Shown here piece by piece: positions 1 through 7,094 of a DNA stretch of 19,225 bases. The stretch is taken from NCBI GenBank assembly GCA_001564255.1, contig LKNC01000016.1, positions 1 to 19,225 on the forward strand, written 5' to 3'. The notes beneath the pieces are model-generated. The model was not told where the DNA came from, did no database searches, and saw nothing but the letters and a program-made list of their open reading frames with translations. Position numbers and translations under genes: made by a program. Source of the DNA: Natrialbaceae archaeon Tc-Br11_E2g1. Its GTDB lineage: Archaea; Halobacteriota; Halobacteria; Halobacteriales; Natrialbaceae. Numbering within the stretch: the first letter of the stretch is position 1; every line of letters starts with the position of its first letter.

Positions 1-688
1 CGACTCCGGTGATCTCGAGGGTGATCGCGCTGTCGTCGTCGACCACCAGCGGGGGCATCGACTCGACCGGGGACATCTGGGTGACCACGATCGCGTCGAC
101 GGTGGTGCGTACGAGCGGGCCACCCTCGCTTAAGTTGTAGGCGGTCGAGCCGGTCGGCGTCGAGACGAGGACGCCGTCGACGTGGCTTTCGGCGTAGGAC
201 TCCCCGTCGATCCGGACGTCGACGGTTGTCCCGCCCCCGTGGCCACGCCGGGGTCCGTGGACGACGATCTCGTTCAGGGCGGGGGGGAGGTCCAAGCCGT
301 CCCCCTGGACCTGTAACCGATCGACGCTGGTCCCCTCCGGCTCGTCGCCGCTCCGGAGCCGATCGACCGATCGCGAGACCGCCTCGAGGGCGTCTTCCGG
401 GGGGACGGCGTTCAGAAAGCCGACCTCACCGAGGTTGACCCCCAGGATCGGGGCGTCGCCGGCCTCGCGGGCGACGAACAGGAACGTGCCGTCGCCGCCG
501 ATACTCACGACGAGGTCGAACCGCCCCATGGTGTTGACCGGAACGGCAGGACCGCCGACCGCGTTCCCGGTGGCGTCGTCGACTGCGACGGTCACGTCGT
601 CGTCGGTGAGCGTCTCGAGTAAGCTCACGGCGAGCTCCTGGGCCCGTCCGTTGTCACGCTGTGCGACGATACCGACGTCCACGTCCAT
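1..688 (-). CDS. nadK: NAD kinase (partial, C-terminus outside window)
   Basis: This gene phosphorylates NAD(H) to NADP(H) in the cytoplasm. The frame is open from an ATG at 688 down to the window edge, giving about 229 residues, so the C-terminus is missing. Family motifs are all visible in order: the GGDGT nucleotide loop within VVSIGGDGTFLF, then LGVNLGEVGFLNAV, then STPTGSTAYNLSEGGP, which contributes to the NAD site. The spacing fits the PpnK/NADK family. The N-terminus (MDVDVGIVAQRDNGRAQELA) is short, as in other archaeal members. The start is supported by an A/T-rich box at 712-723 on the same strand, about 27 bases upstream, which suggests a near-leaderless transcript. It diverges from the KaiC-like ATPase. 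The identification is secure; only the missing end is unknown. Confidence 0.93.
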   Translation of the reverse strand, partial: MDVDVGIVAQRDNGRAQELAVSLLETLTDDDVTVAVDDATGNAVGGPAVPVNTMGRFDLVVSIGGDGTFLFVAREAGDAPILGVNLGEVGFLNAVPPEDALEAVSRSVDRLRSGDEPEGTSVDRLQVQGDGLDLPPALNEIVVHGPRRGHGGGTTVDVRIDGESYAESHVDGVLVSTPTGSTAYNLSEGGPLVRTTVDAIVVTQMSPVESMPPLVVDDDSAITLEITGV

Positions 689-711
689 CGGTGCCCGATA
701 GCCCCCCCGGA

Positions 712-723
712 TGCAAAAACCCC
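712..723 (-). promoter_or_regulatory. TATA-like element of nadK
   Basis: Read on the minus strand this is GGGGTTTTTGCA, centred about 28 bases before the nadK ATG. It is an island of T in otherwise GC-rich DNA and sits where a haloarchaeal TATA box for a leaderless mRNA would be. Confidence 0.5.
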
Positions 724-868
724 TTCCCATCGACCCCGCGTGACAACATTCATCTCCTCTGGGACACTCGTATCGAACGAGCGGTATCTACCGCGCCGAC
801 CAGCCAGCTCCCATGAACCGCCATCATCCGTCGGAGAACGTGTCCACGTCGAACCGGTGGTGGTCGAC

Positions 869-1930
869 GTGAGCGATGACGACTGGTTCGATCGAGCACT
901 CCGGGAGGACGAAGACCCGGACGTCTCTCTCCCCGAGGACGTGGTGAAACTCGATTTCGAGGGGTTCGTCGAGGACGACACGGCGTTTGACTTCGATACG
1001 TCCTCGAGCGACTCGGTCGAGGAGGACCCTCCCGGGGAGGACGACCCCTTCGCACTCGGTGCCGAGCGGGCAGTGGAGTCGGGCGACGGTGACTCGCTTT
1101 TCGGCGAGGACTTCGCCTCCGCACTCGAGAACGTCGACGTCCCCGACGGGGCGGGTGTCGGCGGCGGGGCGTCCGGGATGAGCTTCGACATCGGGGGAGG
1201 CGACGCCGACTTCGAGGGGAACCCCGACACGCAACTCCCACGGATCGACCTCGGAATCGAGGGGCTAGACGGGATGATCCACGGCGGGGTACCCGAACGA
1301 GCCCTCATCGCCGCGATCGGTGAGGCCGGAACCGGGAAAACGACGTTCGGCCTCCAGTTTCTCGATTACGGACTCTCACAGGGCGAAAACGCCGTCTTCA
1401 TCGCCCTCGAGGAGAGCCGAGAGCGCGTGATAAACAGCGCGACGGAGAAGGGGTATCCGTTCGACGAGTACGAACGGGACGGGAGCCTCGCCGTCGTCGA
1501 CGTCGACCCCGTCGAGATGGCAAACAGCTTATCCTCGATCCAAAACGAGTTGCCCGTGTTGATCGAGGAGTTCGGTGCCTCGCGGCTCGTCCTCGACTCG
1601 GTGTCCTTACTCGAGATGATGTACGAGGACCGAGCGAAGCGTCGCAACGAGATCTTCGACTTCGCCCGGAGCCTGAAAGAAGCCGGCGTGACGGCGATGC
1701 TCACGAGCGAAGCCTCCGAGGATACGCCCCACGCCTCCCGCTACAGGATCGTCGAGTACCTCACCGACGCCGTGTTCGTCCTCCAGTACATCCGTCCGGA
1801 CGACTTCCGGGAGACCCGGATGGCGATCGAGATCCAGAAGATCCGGGACGCGAACCACTCCCGGGAGAAAAAGCCCTACGAGATCACTGGCGAGGGAATC
1901 TCGGTATACCAGCAGGCGAACCTGTTCTAG
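869..1930 (+). CDS. KaiC-like RecA-superfamily ATPase
   Basis: A single-domain KaiC/GvpD-type ATPase of 353 residues. The first ~115 residues are very acidic, low in complexity and probably disordered. The RecA-fold domain begins near RIDLGIEGLDGMIHGGVPE, and the Walker A loop GEAGTGKTTFGLQF lies at about residues 150-163. The hydrophobic strand RLVLDSVSLLEMM is the likely Walker B. EIQKIRDANHSREKKPYEIT near the C-terminus is typical of haloarchaeal KaiC-like proteins. Only one KaiC domain is present, not the duplicated form of cyanobacterial KaiC, so a clock role should not be assumed; signalling or regulation is more likely. The frame is open from a GTG at 740. I place the start at the GTG at 869 (VSDDDWFDRALRED) because the 43 residues upstream look non-coding. 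That start is not certain. Confidence 0.85.
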   Translation: MSDDDWFDRALREDEDPDVSLPEDVVKLDFEGFVEDDTAFDFDTSSSDSVEEDPPGEDDPFALGAERAVESGDGDSLFGEDFASALENVDVPDGAGVGGGASGMSFDIGGGDADFEGNPDTQLPRIDLGIEGLDGMIHGGVPERALIAAIGEAGTGKTTFGLQFLDYGLSQGENAVFIALEESRERVINSATEKGYPFDEYERDGSLAVVDVDPVEMANSLSSIQNELPVLIEEFGASRLVLDSVSLLEMMYEDRAKRRNEIFDFARSLKEAGVTAMLTSEASEDTPHASRYRIVEYLTDAVFVLQYIRPDDFRETRMAIEIQKIRDANHSREKKPYEITGEGISVYQQANLF

Positions 1931-2241
1931 AGCTGTGTTCCGCCGCTGTGTGGTGCCGTAACTCGAGTTCATCGGTGAGTTTGCCGTCCATACTTTTCGG
2001 CTCGACCGTCCTGGGAGATCGACGTCGGGAACAAACGTGTCACCCCCAACCCACCCGAAGAACTGTCCTGTGACCTCGAGGTCGTCGAACGCTCGTCGGT
2101 CCTGCGGGGGAGTCGTGAGACCGTCGACGGCTCCGTCGCTTTCGAGGGGACCGGGATGGCGTCGACCTGACGACAGCGACTCGAGACCCGGGAAACGGAT
2201 CGCGAAGTACTTTTCTTCCGGCGCTCGAGTGTCCCCTGTAG
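1931..2241. other. Intergenic region, 311 bp, no gene seen
   Basis: No open frame here has convincing haloarchaeal coding character on either strand. The only signal I can point to is the T-rich box just before the following UspA gene. No strong hairpin was found directly after the KaiC-like gene. Confidence 0.5.
2208..2215 (+). promoter_or_regulatory. TATA-like element of uspA-type gene
   Basis: TACTTTTC lies 27-34 bases before the ATG at 2242, inside a GC-rich stretch, and fits a leaderless promoter. Confidence 0.5.
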
Positions 2242-2670
2242 ATGTACGAGACGATTCTCTTTCCGACTGACGGGAGCGATCACGCGAGCAGGGTAGCCGA
2301 ACACGCGATCGATATCGCGGGGACGAGAGACGCGACGCTCCACGTTTTCTCCGTCGTCGACGATCGTGCGTTCCTCGTCCTCGGCGACGACCGCGTCGAG
2401 GAAGTCCGTGCCGACCTGGAGGAGAACGCCCTCGCTGCGATCGACGAGGCCGTCACCGCCGCCGAGAAGGCAGGCGTCGAGACGGCGACCGACGTCGACG
2501 TCGGCAACCCCGCCGAGTGTATCGTCGACTACGTCGAGAACGAGGGCGTCGACCTCGTCGTGATGGGGACAAGCGGCGACGATTACGAACAGAACGTCGT
2601 CGGCAGCGTCTCCCAACGCGTCGTCCAGACGGCGTCCGCCCCGGTGTTGACCGTCGGTCTCGAGTCCTGA
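2242..2670 (+). CDS. Universal stress protein, UspA family
   Basis: A 142-residue single-domain UspA protein, the usual length for the family. It starts with the typical MYETILFPTDGSDHA strand and loop. The nucleotide-binding C-terminal part is DLVVMGTSGDDYEQNVVGSVSQRVV followed by APVLTV; this is the G-x2-G-x(8-9)-GS pattern of ATP-binding Usps, with 8 rather than the classical 9 residues between the second G and GS. Such cytosolic proteins bind ATP and modulate stress survival, and the specific target cannot be told from sequence. It has its own TATA-like box. The next gene on the same strand starts 71 bases later and has a separate A/T-rich box, so it is probably monocistronic. Confidence 0.92.
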   Translation: MYETILFPTDGSDHASRVAEHAIDIAGTRDATLHVFSVVDDRAFLVLGDDRVEEVRADLEENALAAIDEAVTAAEKAGVETATDVDVGNPAECIVDYVENEGVDLVVMGTSGDDYEQNVVGSVSQRVVQTASAPVLTVGLES

Positions 2671-2704
2671 AACCGGTGGTTCCCCTGGAACCCGGCCACT
2701 AGAG

Positions 2705-2715
2705 AGTACATTGAA
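2705..2715 (+). promoter_or_regulatory. TATA-like element of membrane protein gene
   Basis: AGTACATTGAA lies 27-37 bases upstream of the ATG at 2742. It is weaker than the other boxes in the window but is the only A/T-rich patch in this spacer. Confidence 0.35.
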
Positions 2716-2741
2716 GTAGCCGTGGTCCACATCTCGGATCG

Positions 2742-4067
2742 ATGCGCCGTTCGATCGTCGTCGTGGTCGTCCTGATGGCGATCGCGTTCGTCCTCGTCGG
2801 CGGCCCCTCGCTTTTGACCTCGACGTCGACCGACGGGATCGCTCCCGACGACGACCTCGACCCGGAGATCGTCGGCCTCGAGGACAGCGACAGCGGCTTC
2901 TGGCCGTACCTGAACGCCCGCGAAGTTCACGAAAAGCGCAGTCCGCTCAACGTGATCGTCCGTGGTGACGCCCCGACGATCGTGGCCGCCCTCGAGTCCG
3001 CCCACGGGACCGACTGGGAGGAAACCGACCACGACCACTTCGACGCCGACGAGTTACTCGACCCCGTAACGCCCGGCAACGAAAGCGAGGAGAACGACTC
3101 GCAGATACTCTCGCCGACGGAGATTCCGTGGTCACATGCCGACGGGGCGACCCGCTATGCCTATCTCGATCCGGGGCCCGACGAGGAGGGGTACTGGACG
3201 ACCGAAACCCTCCAACTCGAGGACGGGGAGTACTACGGCTACCGGTACCACGCCCGCGTTTACGCGAGCCCGAACCCGGACGACGAGTGGATGGTCATGC
3301 AGGCCCATTCCGAACACTTCGACTGGCTTACACTGCGCCACCGCGTCGACGGCGTCGAGGCCGCCCAGTCGCGGATCGAGTCGGACCTGATGGCGGTTCC
3401 CGGGGTCGACGTCCAGGAGGACGTCCGCCGGGTCTACCTGAACAACGACGGCCCCGCAGACGCCGACGGCTGGGCGACGAAAGTCGATCTGACCGCGATG
3501 GCCGCACTGTCGATCGTCCTCGGACTCACGACCAGACGCGAGGAGGTCGTCGAACGGGCAGGTGAGGAGGTCGACGACCACCTGACCGACGTCGATCGGG
3601 TCCGAATTGAGTCCGTCGTCGATCGGATCGAGGCCCGTCATCTGACCCTGGTCGGGACGGTCCTCGCCGTGATCCTCGGCGTTCGCATCCTCGGGATCGC
3701 CCTCGATCGGACCGTCGACGTCCTCACGGTCCACGCGATCGCCGCGTTGCTCTACCCCGTGATCGCCATCGGCCTCCCCGTTGTGACTTACGCCATCGCC
3801 AGCGGCCTCGAGCGTCGCCTCGACGCCGCGGTCACGGCCTCGAGTTCGCTCGCGGTGGCGATCTGGTTCGATTACGCACTGCTCGGCGTCGACGTCTTGC
3901 CGATCGACGTCGTCGTCCAGCGGATGCTCGTCGTCGTCGCACTCGGCCTGATCGCTGGCGGGGCCGCCAGACGAGCGACGCGTGACTCGAGGGTAAACGA
4001 CATGATCATCGCCGGCACGGCGATGTGGGTTCTCGTGCTCGTGGGAACGCTGTTCGGATACCTGTAG
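2742..4067 (+). CDS. Multi-pass membrane protein with large extracytoplasmic domain, function unknown
   Basis: A 441-residue protein that I do not recognise with confidence. It opens with a hydrophobic signal or anchor (MRRSIVVVVVLMAIAFVLVG, about residues 1-25). A soluble, acidic region of about 215 residues follows, probably outside the cell, including AREVHEKRSPLNVIVRG and EHFDWLTLRHRVDGVEAAQSR. That second stretch, with its H/D/R pattern, faintly recalls LssY_C-type domains, but this is only an impression. After one hydrophobic stretch near residues 247-262 and a charged linker, four to five transmembrane helices fill residues about 300-441. It meets the receiver gene tail to tail with one base between the stop codons. 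Haloarchaeal codon use is good throughout, so it is a real gene. Confidence 0.8.
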   Translation: MRRSIVVVVVLMAIAFVLVGGPSLLTSTSTDGIAPDDDLDPEIVGLEDSDSGFWPYLNAREVHEKRSPLNVIVRGDAPTIVAALESAHGTDWEETDHDHFDADELLDPVTPGNESEENDSQILSPTEIPWSHADGATRYAYLDPGPDEEGYWTTETLQLEDGEYYGYRYHARVYASPNPDDEWMVMQAHSEHFDWLTLRHRVDGVEAAQSRIESDLMAVPGVDVQEDVRRVYLNNDGPADADGWATKVDLTAMAALSIVLGLTTRREEVVERAGEEVDDHLTDVDRVRIESVVDRIEARHLTLVGTVLAVILGVRILGIALDRTVDVLTVHAIAALLYPVIAIGLPVVTYAIASGLERRLDAAVTASSSLAVAIWFDYALLGVDVLPIDVVVQRMLVVVALGLIAGGAARRATRDSRVNDMIIAGTAMWVLVLVGTLFGYL

Positions 4068-4068
4068 C

Positions 4069-4467
4069 TCAGGGAGTCGGTTCGAACGCCCGGATCGCCA
4101 GCCGAACCCGGTTCGCGAGGACGTCCATCGACCCCGTTACGTGCTGGTCTTTGCTCACGAAGTCCGTCACGCCCGAGGCGAGTGCGTCTTCCGCGAGGGG
4201 TGCGAGCGGCCGGCCAGTAAAGAGGATAAACGGAACGTCCGGACCAGGACGTTCCTCGAGGGCGGCCGCGAGTTCCGGACCGGTCTCGTCGGGCAGTTCG
4301 TAGTTCGAGACGACACAGTCGTACTCTTCGTCCGCGAGGGTTTCCCGGGCTTTCGCCGCCGTCTCCACCGTCGTGACCGAAAAGCGGTGGGTGTCCTCGA
4401 GCGTCTCGCTGACCCGACTCGCCATGAAGTCGCTATCCTCGACGAGAAGTACGTGCGTTTCGGACAT
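4069..4467 (-). CDS. Stand-alone response-regulator receiver domain lacking the phospho-acceptor Asp
   Basis: A 132-residue protein that is only a CheY-like receiver fold, with no output domain. The acidic pair is present at E10-D11 (VLLVEDSDF), the conserved Thr at T84 (FILFTG) and the conserved Lys at K106 (FVSKDQ). The phosphorylation site, normally Asp in a VVSDY-type strand, is Asn55 here: CVVSNYELPDETG, with codon AAC at 4305-4303 read on the minus strand. It therefore probably cannot be phosphorylated in the normal way and may act as a constitutive or phosphorylation-independent partner. A GGAGGT ribosome-binding site lies 10 bases before the ATG, and a TATA-like TACATAAGC is at 4495-4503. 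No histidine kinase is adjacent. Family assignment is strong, function unknown. Confidence 0.9.
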   Translation of the reverse strand: MSETHVLLVEDSDFMASRVSETLEDTHRFSVTTVETAAKARETLADEEYDCVVSNYELPDETGPELAAALEERPGPDVPFILFTGRPLAPLAEDALASGVTDFVSKDQHVTGSMDVLANRVRLAIRAFEPTP

Positions 4468-4494
4468 CGATAGGTGTACCTCCACACTACGTCC

Positions 4495-4503
4495 GCTTAT
4501 GTA
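4495..4503 (-). promoter_or_regulatory. TATA-like element of receiver gene
   Basis: TACATAAGC on the minus strand, 28-36 bases before the ATG at 4467. A GGAGGT Shine-Dalgarno match lies between it and the start, so the mRNA may carry a short leader. Confidence 0.45.
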
Positions 4504-4553
4504 TTGTCGAACCCGCCCGTCCGATCGATCGCCGCGGCTCACGACGGACCACA

Positions 4554-6407
4554 TCAGTCCCTGCCGTGGCGAGTAAGACACGTCGACAGCCCGATCAACT
4601 CGACGGGTTCTGAGTTATCGGGCGAGTAGACGACCATCTGGCCTTTCTCCATGTAGGGCACTTTCGACTCGAGGTTGCTGGGGATGTTGACGCTCTTGAT
4701 GGCGTCCTCGTCACCCAGGTTGAGCACGACGGTCGTGTTGATCTGCTTGAAGACGGCGTCGTCGATGTCTTGGGGGTCCTGGGTGATGAGGAAGAGGCCG
4801 AGCCGTTCCTTTCGACCCTGTTTTGCGGCCTCGGTGAACTTCCGGATGACCTTGCGGGCCTGGACGCTGTCGGCGTCGGTGAGGAAGTTGTGGGCCTCGT
4901 CCATTCCGAGGACGAGCGGCGTCTCCTTGATCCGGTCGTAGGTCGGGTCGTTCGAGAGTTTCTCGTCGATGAGCAGCGAGGCGAGTGCTAGCACGACCGC
5001 TTCGGTCGCCCGGCTGTCGGTGACGTGGTAGGTCGGGACGACGCTGAGTCGGCCGGGGTTGACGAACTCGCCGATCAGGTCCGTGATCGGGCGGGCGTCC
5101 TGGTCGAAGACGTCGTCGAAGCCGTAGACCCGCCGGCGGACGGCGTCGTAGGTCGCCTCGTGGACCCGGCCGGACTCGTCGAGTTCCTCGCGCAAGGCCG
5201 GATCGTCGAGAAAGGAGGTGAACCCCTCGTAGGTGCCGTCGCCACCGTACTGGCGGAAAAACCGGTCGATCAGGTACGTGAGCGCGCCGTACTGGTTGTC
5301 GTTGAGCGATCCCCCGGAGACGAGCCACGGTCGCCCCCGGCACATCGAGAAGGGGATCGTGAACTCGACCTGTTCGGCCCGATGGTGGGAGGCCGAGTAC
5401 GTCGCGTCCCCGACTTTCGGAACGAACGCGAGCGTATCGTCGTGACCGCCGTAGGCGATGCCCTCACGCTCGAGTCGGCGTTCGAACTCGGCAGTCATTT
5501 CCGGGTTGTCGTCGTGCATCTGGGCGTACTCGTCTTGGGGATCGAACTGGACGACCGCGGGGCTGACGTTCGGGCGGTCTTCCATCGGGTAGGTCCTGTC
5601 TTCGGCCAGGTACTGCCGTAAGATGTTCTTCGCGCCGTGGGTCTTCCCCGACCCCGTGCCACCCGCGACCAGGGTGTGACGGAACACGAGCGGGTCCCCG
5701 GCCTCGTAATCGTCTTTCAGCCGGTAGTCGATCGTCGGCGGCGAGGCTTCGGTCTGCACCTTCTGTCCCCCCACCGAGAGATGTCCGAGGAAGACGCCGC
5801 CTTCGGGGATCTTCAGCCCCGTCTTGATCTCCGTTTTGTCCGTCGCCTCCCGGATTACCGTGTTCGGTTTCGGAACGCGATCGGTCATCCGCCGTTTGAG
5901 GTCGCCACCCTCTCTCGGGCTCCGTCCACTCGAGCCGGCCGCGGAGCCGCGTTCCGGGCTGTCCTCGTACAGCACCGCGACGGGCTCGAGGCTCGCGAGG
6001 AACTTGTAATCGGCCTCCTCGACCCCCTGTGTTCGCATCGCGCGTCTGGCGTGGATCTCCGTCGCGTCGTCTGCGTGGTACTGCTGGGCGTACTCGAGGC
6101 CGGCGATCCGACAGAACAGCGTCTCCCCGTCCGGGTACGGCGCGAGCAGGTACTTCCCGATACGGACGGACGAGCGGTTCCCGCGCGTGACGTACGCCCG
6201 CAGGGTCGTGTCGTCTTCGTCCTCGGCGATCCGGAGCCCCTGTGAGACACAGATCGCGCCGATCCCGGTGTCCTCCCCGCGCGGTTCGACTTCGGTCCGC
6301 TCGAAGTCGTCGGTCGCCTCGAGGTCGCTATCTGTAAGCGTCGAGTCGTCCCCGTCTCCGGAGTCGTCGCTGGCGCTGTGTTCGCCGAAATCGCCCAGAT
6401 CACTCAT
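4554..6407 (-). CDS. HerA-like ATPase/helicase (HAS-barrel, DUF87 type)
   Basis: A 617-residue ATPase of the HerA/FtsK superfamily. HerA forms a hexameric DNA translocase that works with NurA nuclease in resecting double-strand breaks. An acidic, probably disordered N-terminus (about 1-45) is followed by a region resembling a HAS-barrel (GAICVSQGLRI onward). The Walker A loop VAGGTGSGKTHGA is at about residues 246-258, and Walker B LVLGMDEAHNFL at about 494-505. The motif LFLITQDPQDIDDAVFKQIN and the closing SNLESKVPYMEKGQMVVYS are typical of the family. It is longer than the ~500 residues of crenarchaeal HerA. I chose the ATG at 6407 because a TTTTACC box lies 22-28 bases upstream, and 16 poor residues would precede it otherwise. 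It is the last of six same-strand genes that include a NurA nuclease. Confidence 0.86.
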   Translation of the reverse strand: MSDLGDFGEHSASDDSGDGDDSTLTDSDLEATDDFERTEVEPRGEDTGIGAICVSQGLRIAEDEDDTTLRAYVTRGNRSSVRIGKYLLAPYPDGETLFCRIAGLEYAQQYHADDATEIHARRAMRTQGVEEADYKFLASLEPVAVLYEDSPERGSAAGSSGRSPREGGDLKRRMTDRVPKPNTVIREATDKTEIKTGLKIPEGGVFLGHLSVGGQKVQTEASPPTIDYRLKDDYEAGDPLVFRHTLVAGGTGSGKTHGAKNILRQYLAEDRTYPMEDRPNVSPAVVQFDPQDEYAQMHDDNPEMTAEFERRLEREGIAYGGHDDTLAFVPKVGDATYSASHHRAEQVEFTIPFSMCRGRPWLVSGGSLNDNQYGALTYLIDRFFRQYGGDGTYEGFTSFLDDPALREELDESGRVHEATYDAVRRRVYGFDDVFDQDARPITDLIGEFVNPGRLSVVPTYHVTDSRATEAVVLALASLLIDEKLSNDPTYDRIKETPLVLGMDEAHNFLTDADSVQARKVIRKFTEAAKQGRKERLGLFLITQDPQDIDDAVFKQINTTVVLNLGDEDAIKSVNIPSNLESKVPYMEKGQMVVYSPDNSEPVELIGLSTCLTRHGRD

Positions 6408-6428
6408 ACAGGTGTAATCCCCGGCGTC

Positions 6429-6435
6429 GGTAAAA
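6429..6435 (-). promoter_or_regulatory. TATA-like element of HerA-like gene
   Basis: TTTTACC on the minus strand, 22-28 bases before the ATG at 6407. The gene may thus be transcribed on its own even though it follows the cohesin-like gene by only 48 bases. Confidence 0.5.
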
Positions 6436-6455
6436 CGCGTTTCCCTCCCTGACAA

Positions 6456-7094
6456 TCACCGGAGCCGTCGTCGAGCTACGAACGCGGCGGCTGCGAGAAC
6501 CGTGAGACCTCCAGCGAGGGCCGTAAACCCTGGCACCGTGTCACTGGCGCTGTCGTCGATCGTGACCGTCGTTTCGTGATCTCTGATCGGTGACGGATGC
6601 TCGTTCGTGAACGTCACCCCGGACTCCCGGTAGCCGACCGTGGTGTTGTCCGAGGGGGCGTCCTCTCTGACCTCGAGGGTCAGCGTCGCGAAGACGTCCT
6701 CACCGACCACGCCGCTTGCGTTCCGTTCGCGCTGTTTTTCGAAGACGACCTCGCCGTTCTCGTCGTCGATCGTCTCCGTCACCGTCTCGACGGTCGCCTC
6801 GCCGTCCTCGAGCCAGCCCGCGCCCTCGACGTCGGTCACCTCGAGGTAGTCGGGATCGTAGTCGGCCTGTAGCGTCGCCGACCGGACGCCGACGCCGCCA
6901 TGTGCCCCCTGGGTCCGCAAGTGGACGTCGACCTCGAGTTCGTCTCCGGGTTCGGCGTCGACCTCCTGTGGGTCGCCAGTGAAAAACGTCACCGTGTCGC
7001 CGGCGGCGGCGGTCCCGACGAGGCCGACTCCGAGAAGCGAAACGGCGACGACGGCGACAGTTCCCACGACGACGGCCGTCGTTCGATCCTTCAT
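6456..7094 (-). CDS. Secreted cohesin-like surface protein with PGF-CTERM tail
   Basis: A 212-residue exported protein. Residues 1-31 form a Sec-type signal peptide (VGTVAVVAVSLLGVGLVGTAAA). The body reads as a cohesin-type beta-sandwich: PGDELEVDVHLRTQGAHGGVG, then ATLQADYDPDYLEVTDVE, and later GVVGEDVFATLTLEVRED. The last 25 residues are PGF (188-190), a hydrophobic helix and RRRLR. This is the tripartite PGF-CTERM signal cut and lipid-anchored by archaeosortase ArtA, so the protein should sit on the outer face of the membrane. Its ATG overlaps the TGA of the upstream P19-like gene (ATGA at 7094-7091), so the two are translationally coupled and likely act together. A ligand cannot be inferred. 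Family assignment of the fold is moderately sure, and export and anchoring are more certain. Confidence 0.82.
   Translation of the reverse strand: MKDRTTAVVVGTVAVVAVSLLGVGLVGTAAAGDTVTFFTGDPQEVDAEPGDELEVDVHLRTQGAHGGVGVRSATLQADYDPDYLEVTDVEGAGWLEDGEATVETVTETIDDENGEVVFEKQRERNASGVVGEDVFATLTLEVREDAPSDNTTVGYRESGVTFTNEHPSPIRDHETTVTIDDSASDTVPGFTALAGGLTVLAAAAFVARRRLR

Noticed and set aside
740..868. N-terminal extension of the KaiC-like ATPase from a GTG at 740
   Set aside because: Its 43 residues are Ser/Pro/Arg-rich and unlike the acidic protein that follows; the GTG at 869 gives a typical haloarchaeal start. Not fully excluded.
1969..2730. 253-residue minus-strand frame across the UspA gene
   Set aside because: It is antisense to a clear UspA gene and its composition mirrors that gene's codon pattern; no family motif is seen.
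5247..5263. GTACTGGCGGAAAAACC, similar to the left arm of the 13011-13053 hairpin
   Set aside because: It lies inside the HerA-like coding sequence and encodes conserved residues, so the likeness is probably chance.
5025..5621. 198-residue plus-strand frame inside the HerA-like gene
   Set aside because: Antisense shadow of a gene with intact Walker motifs.
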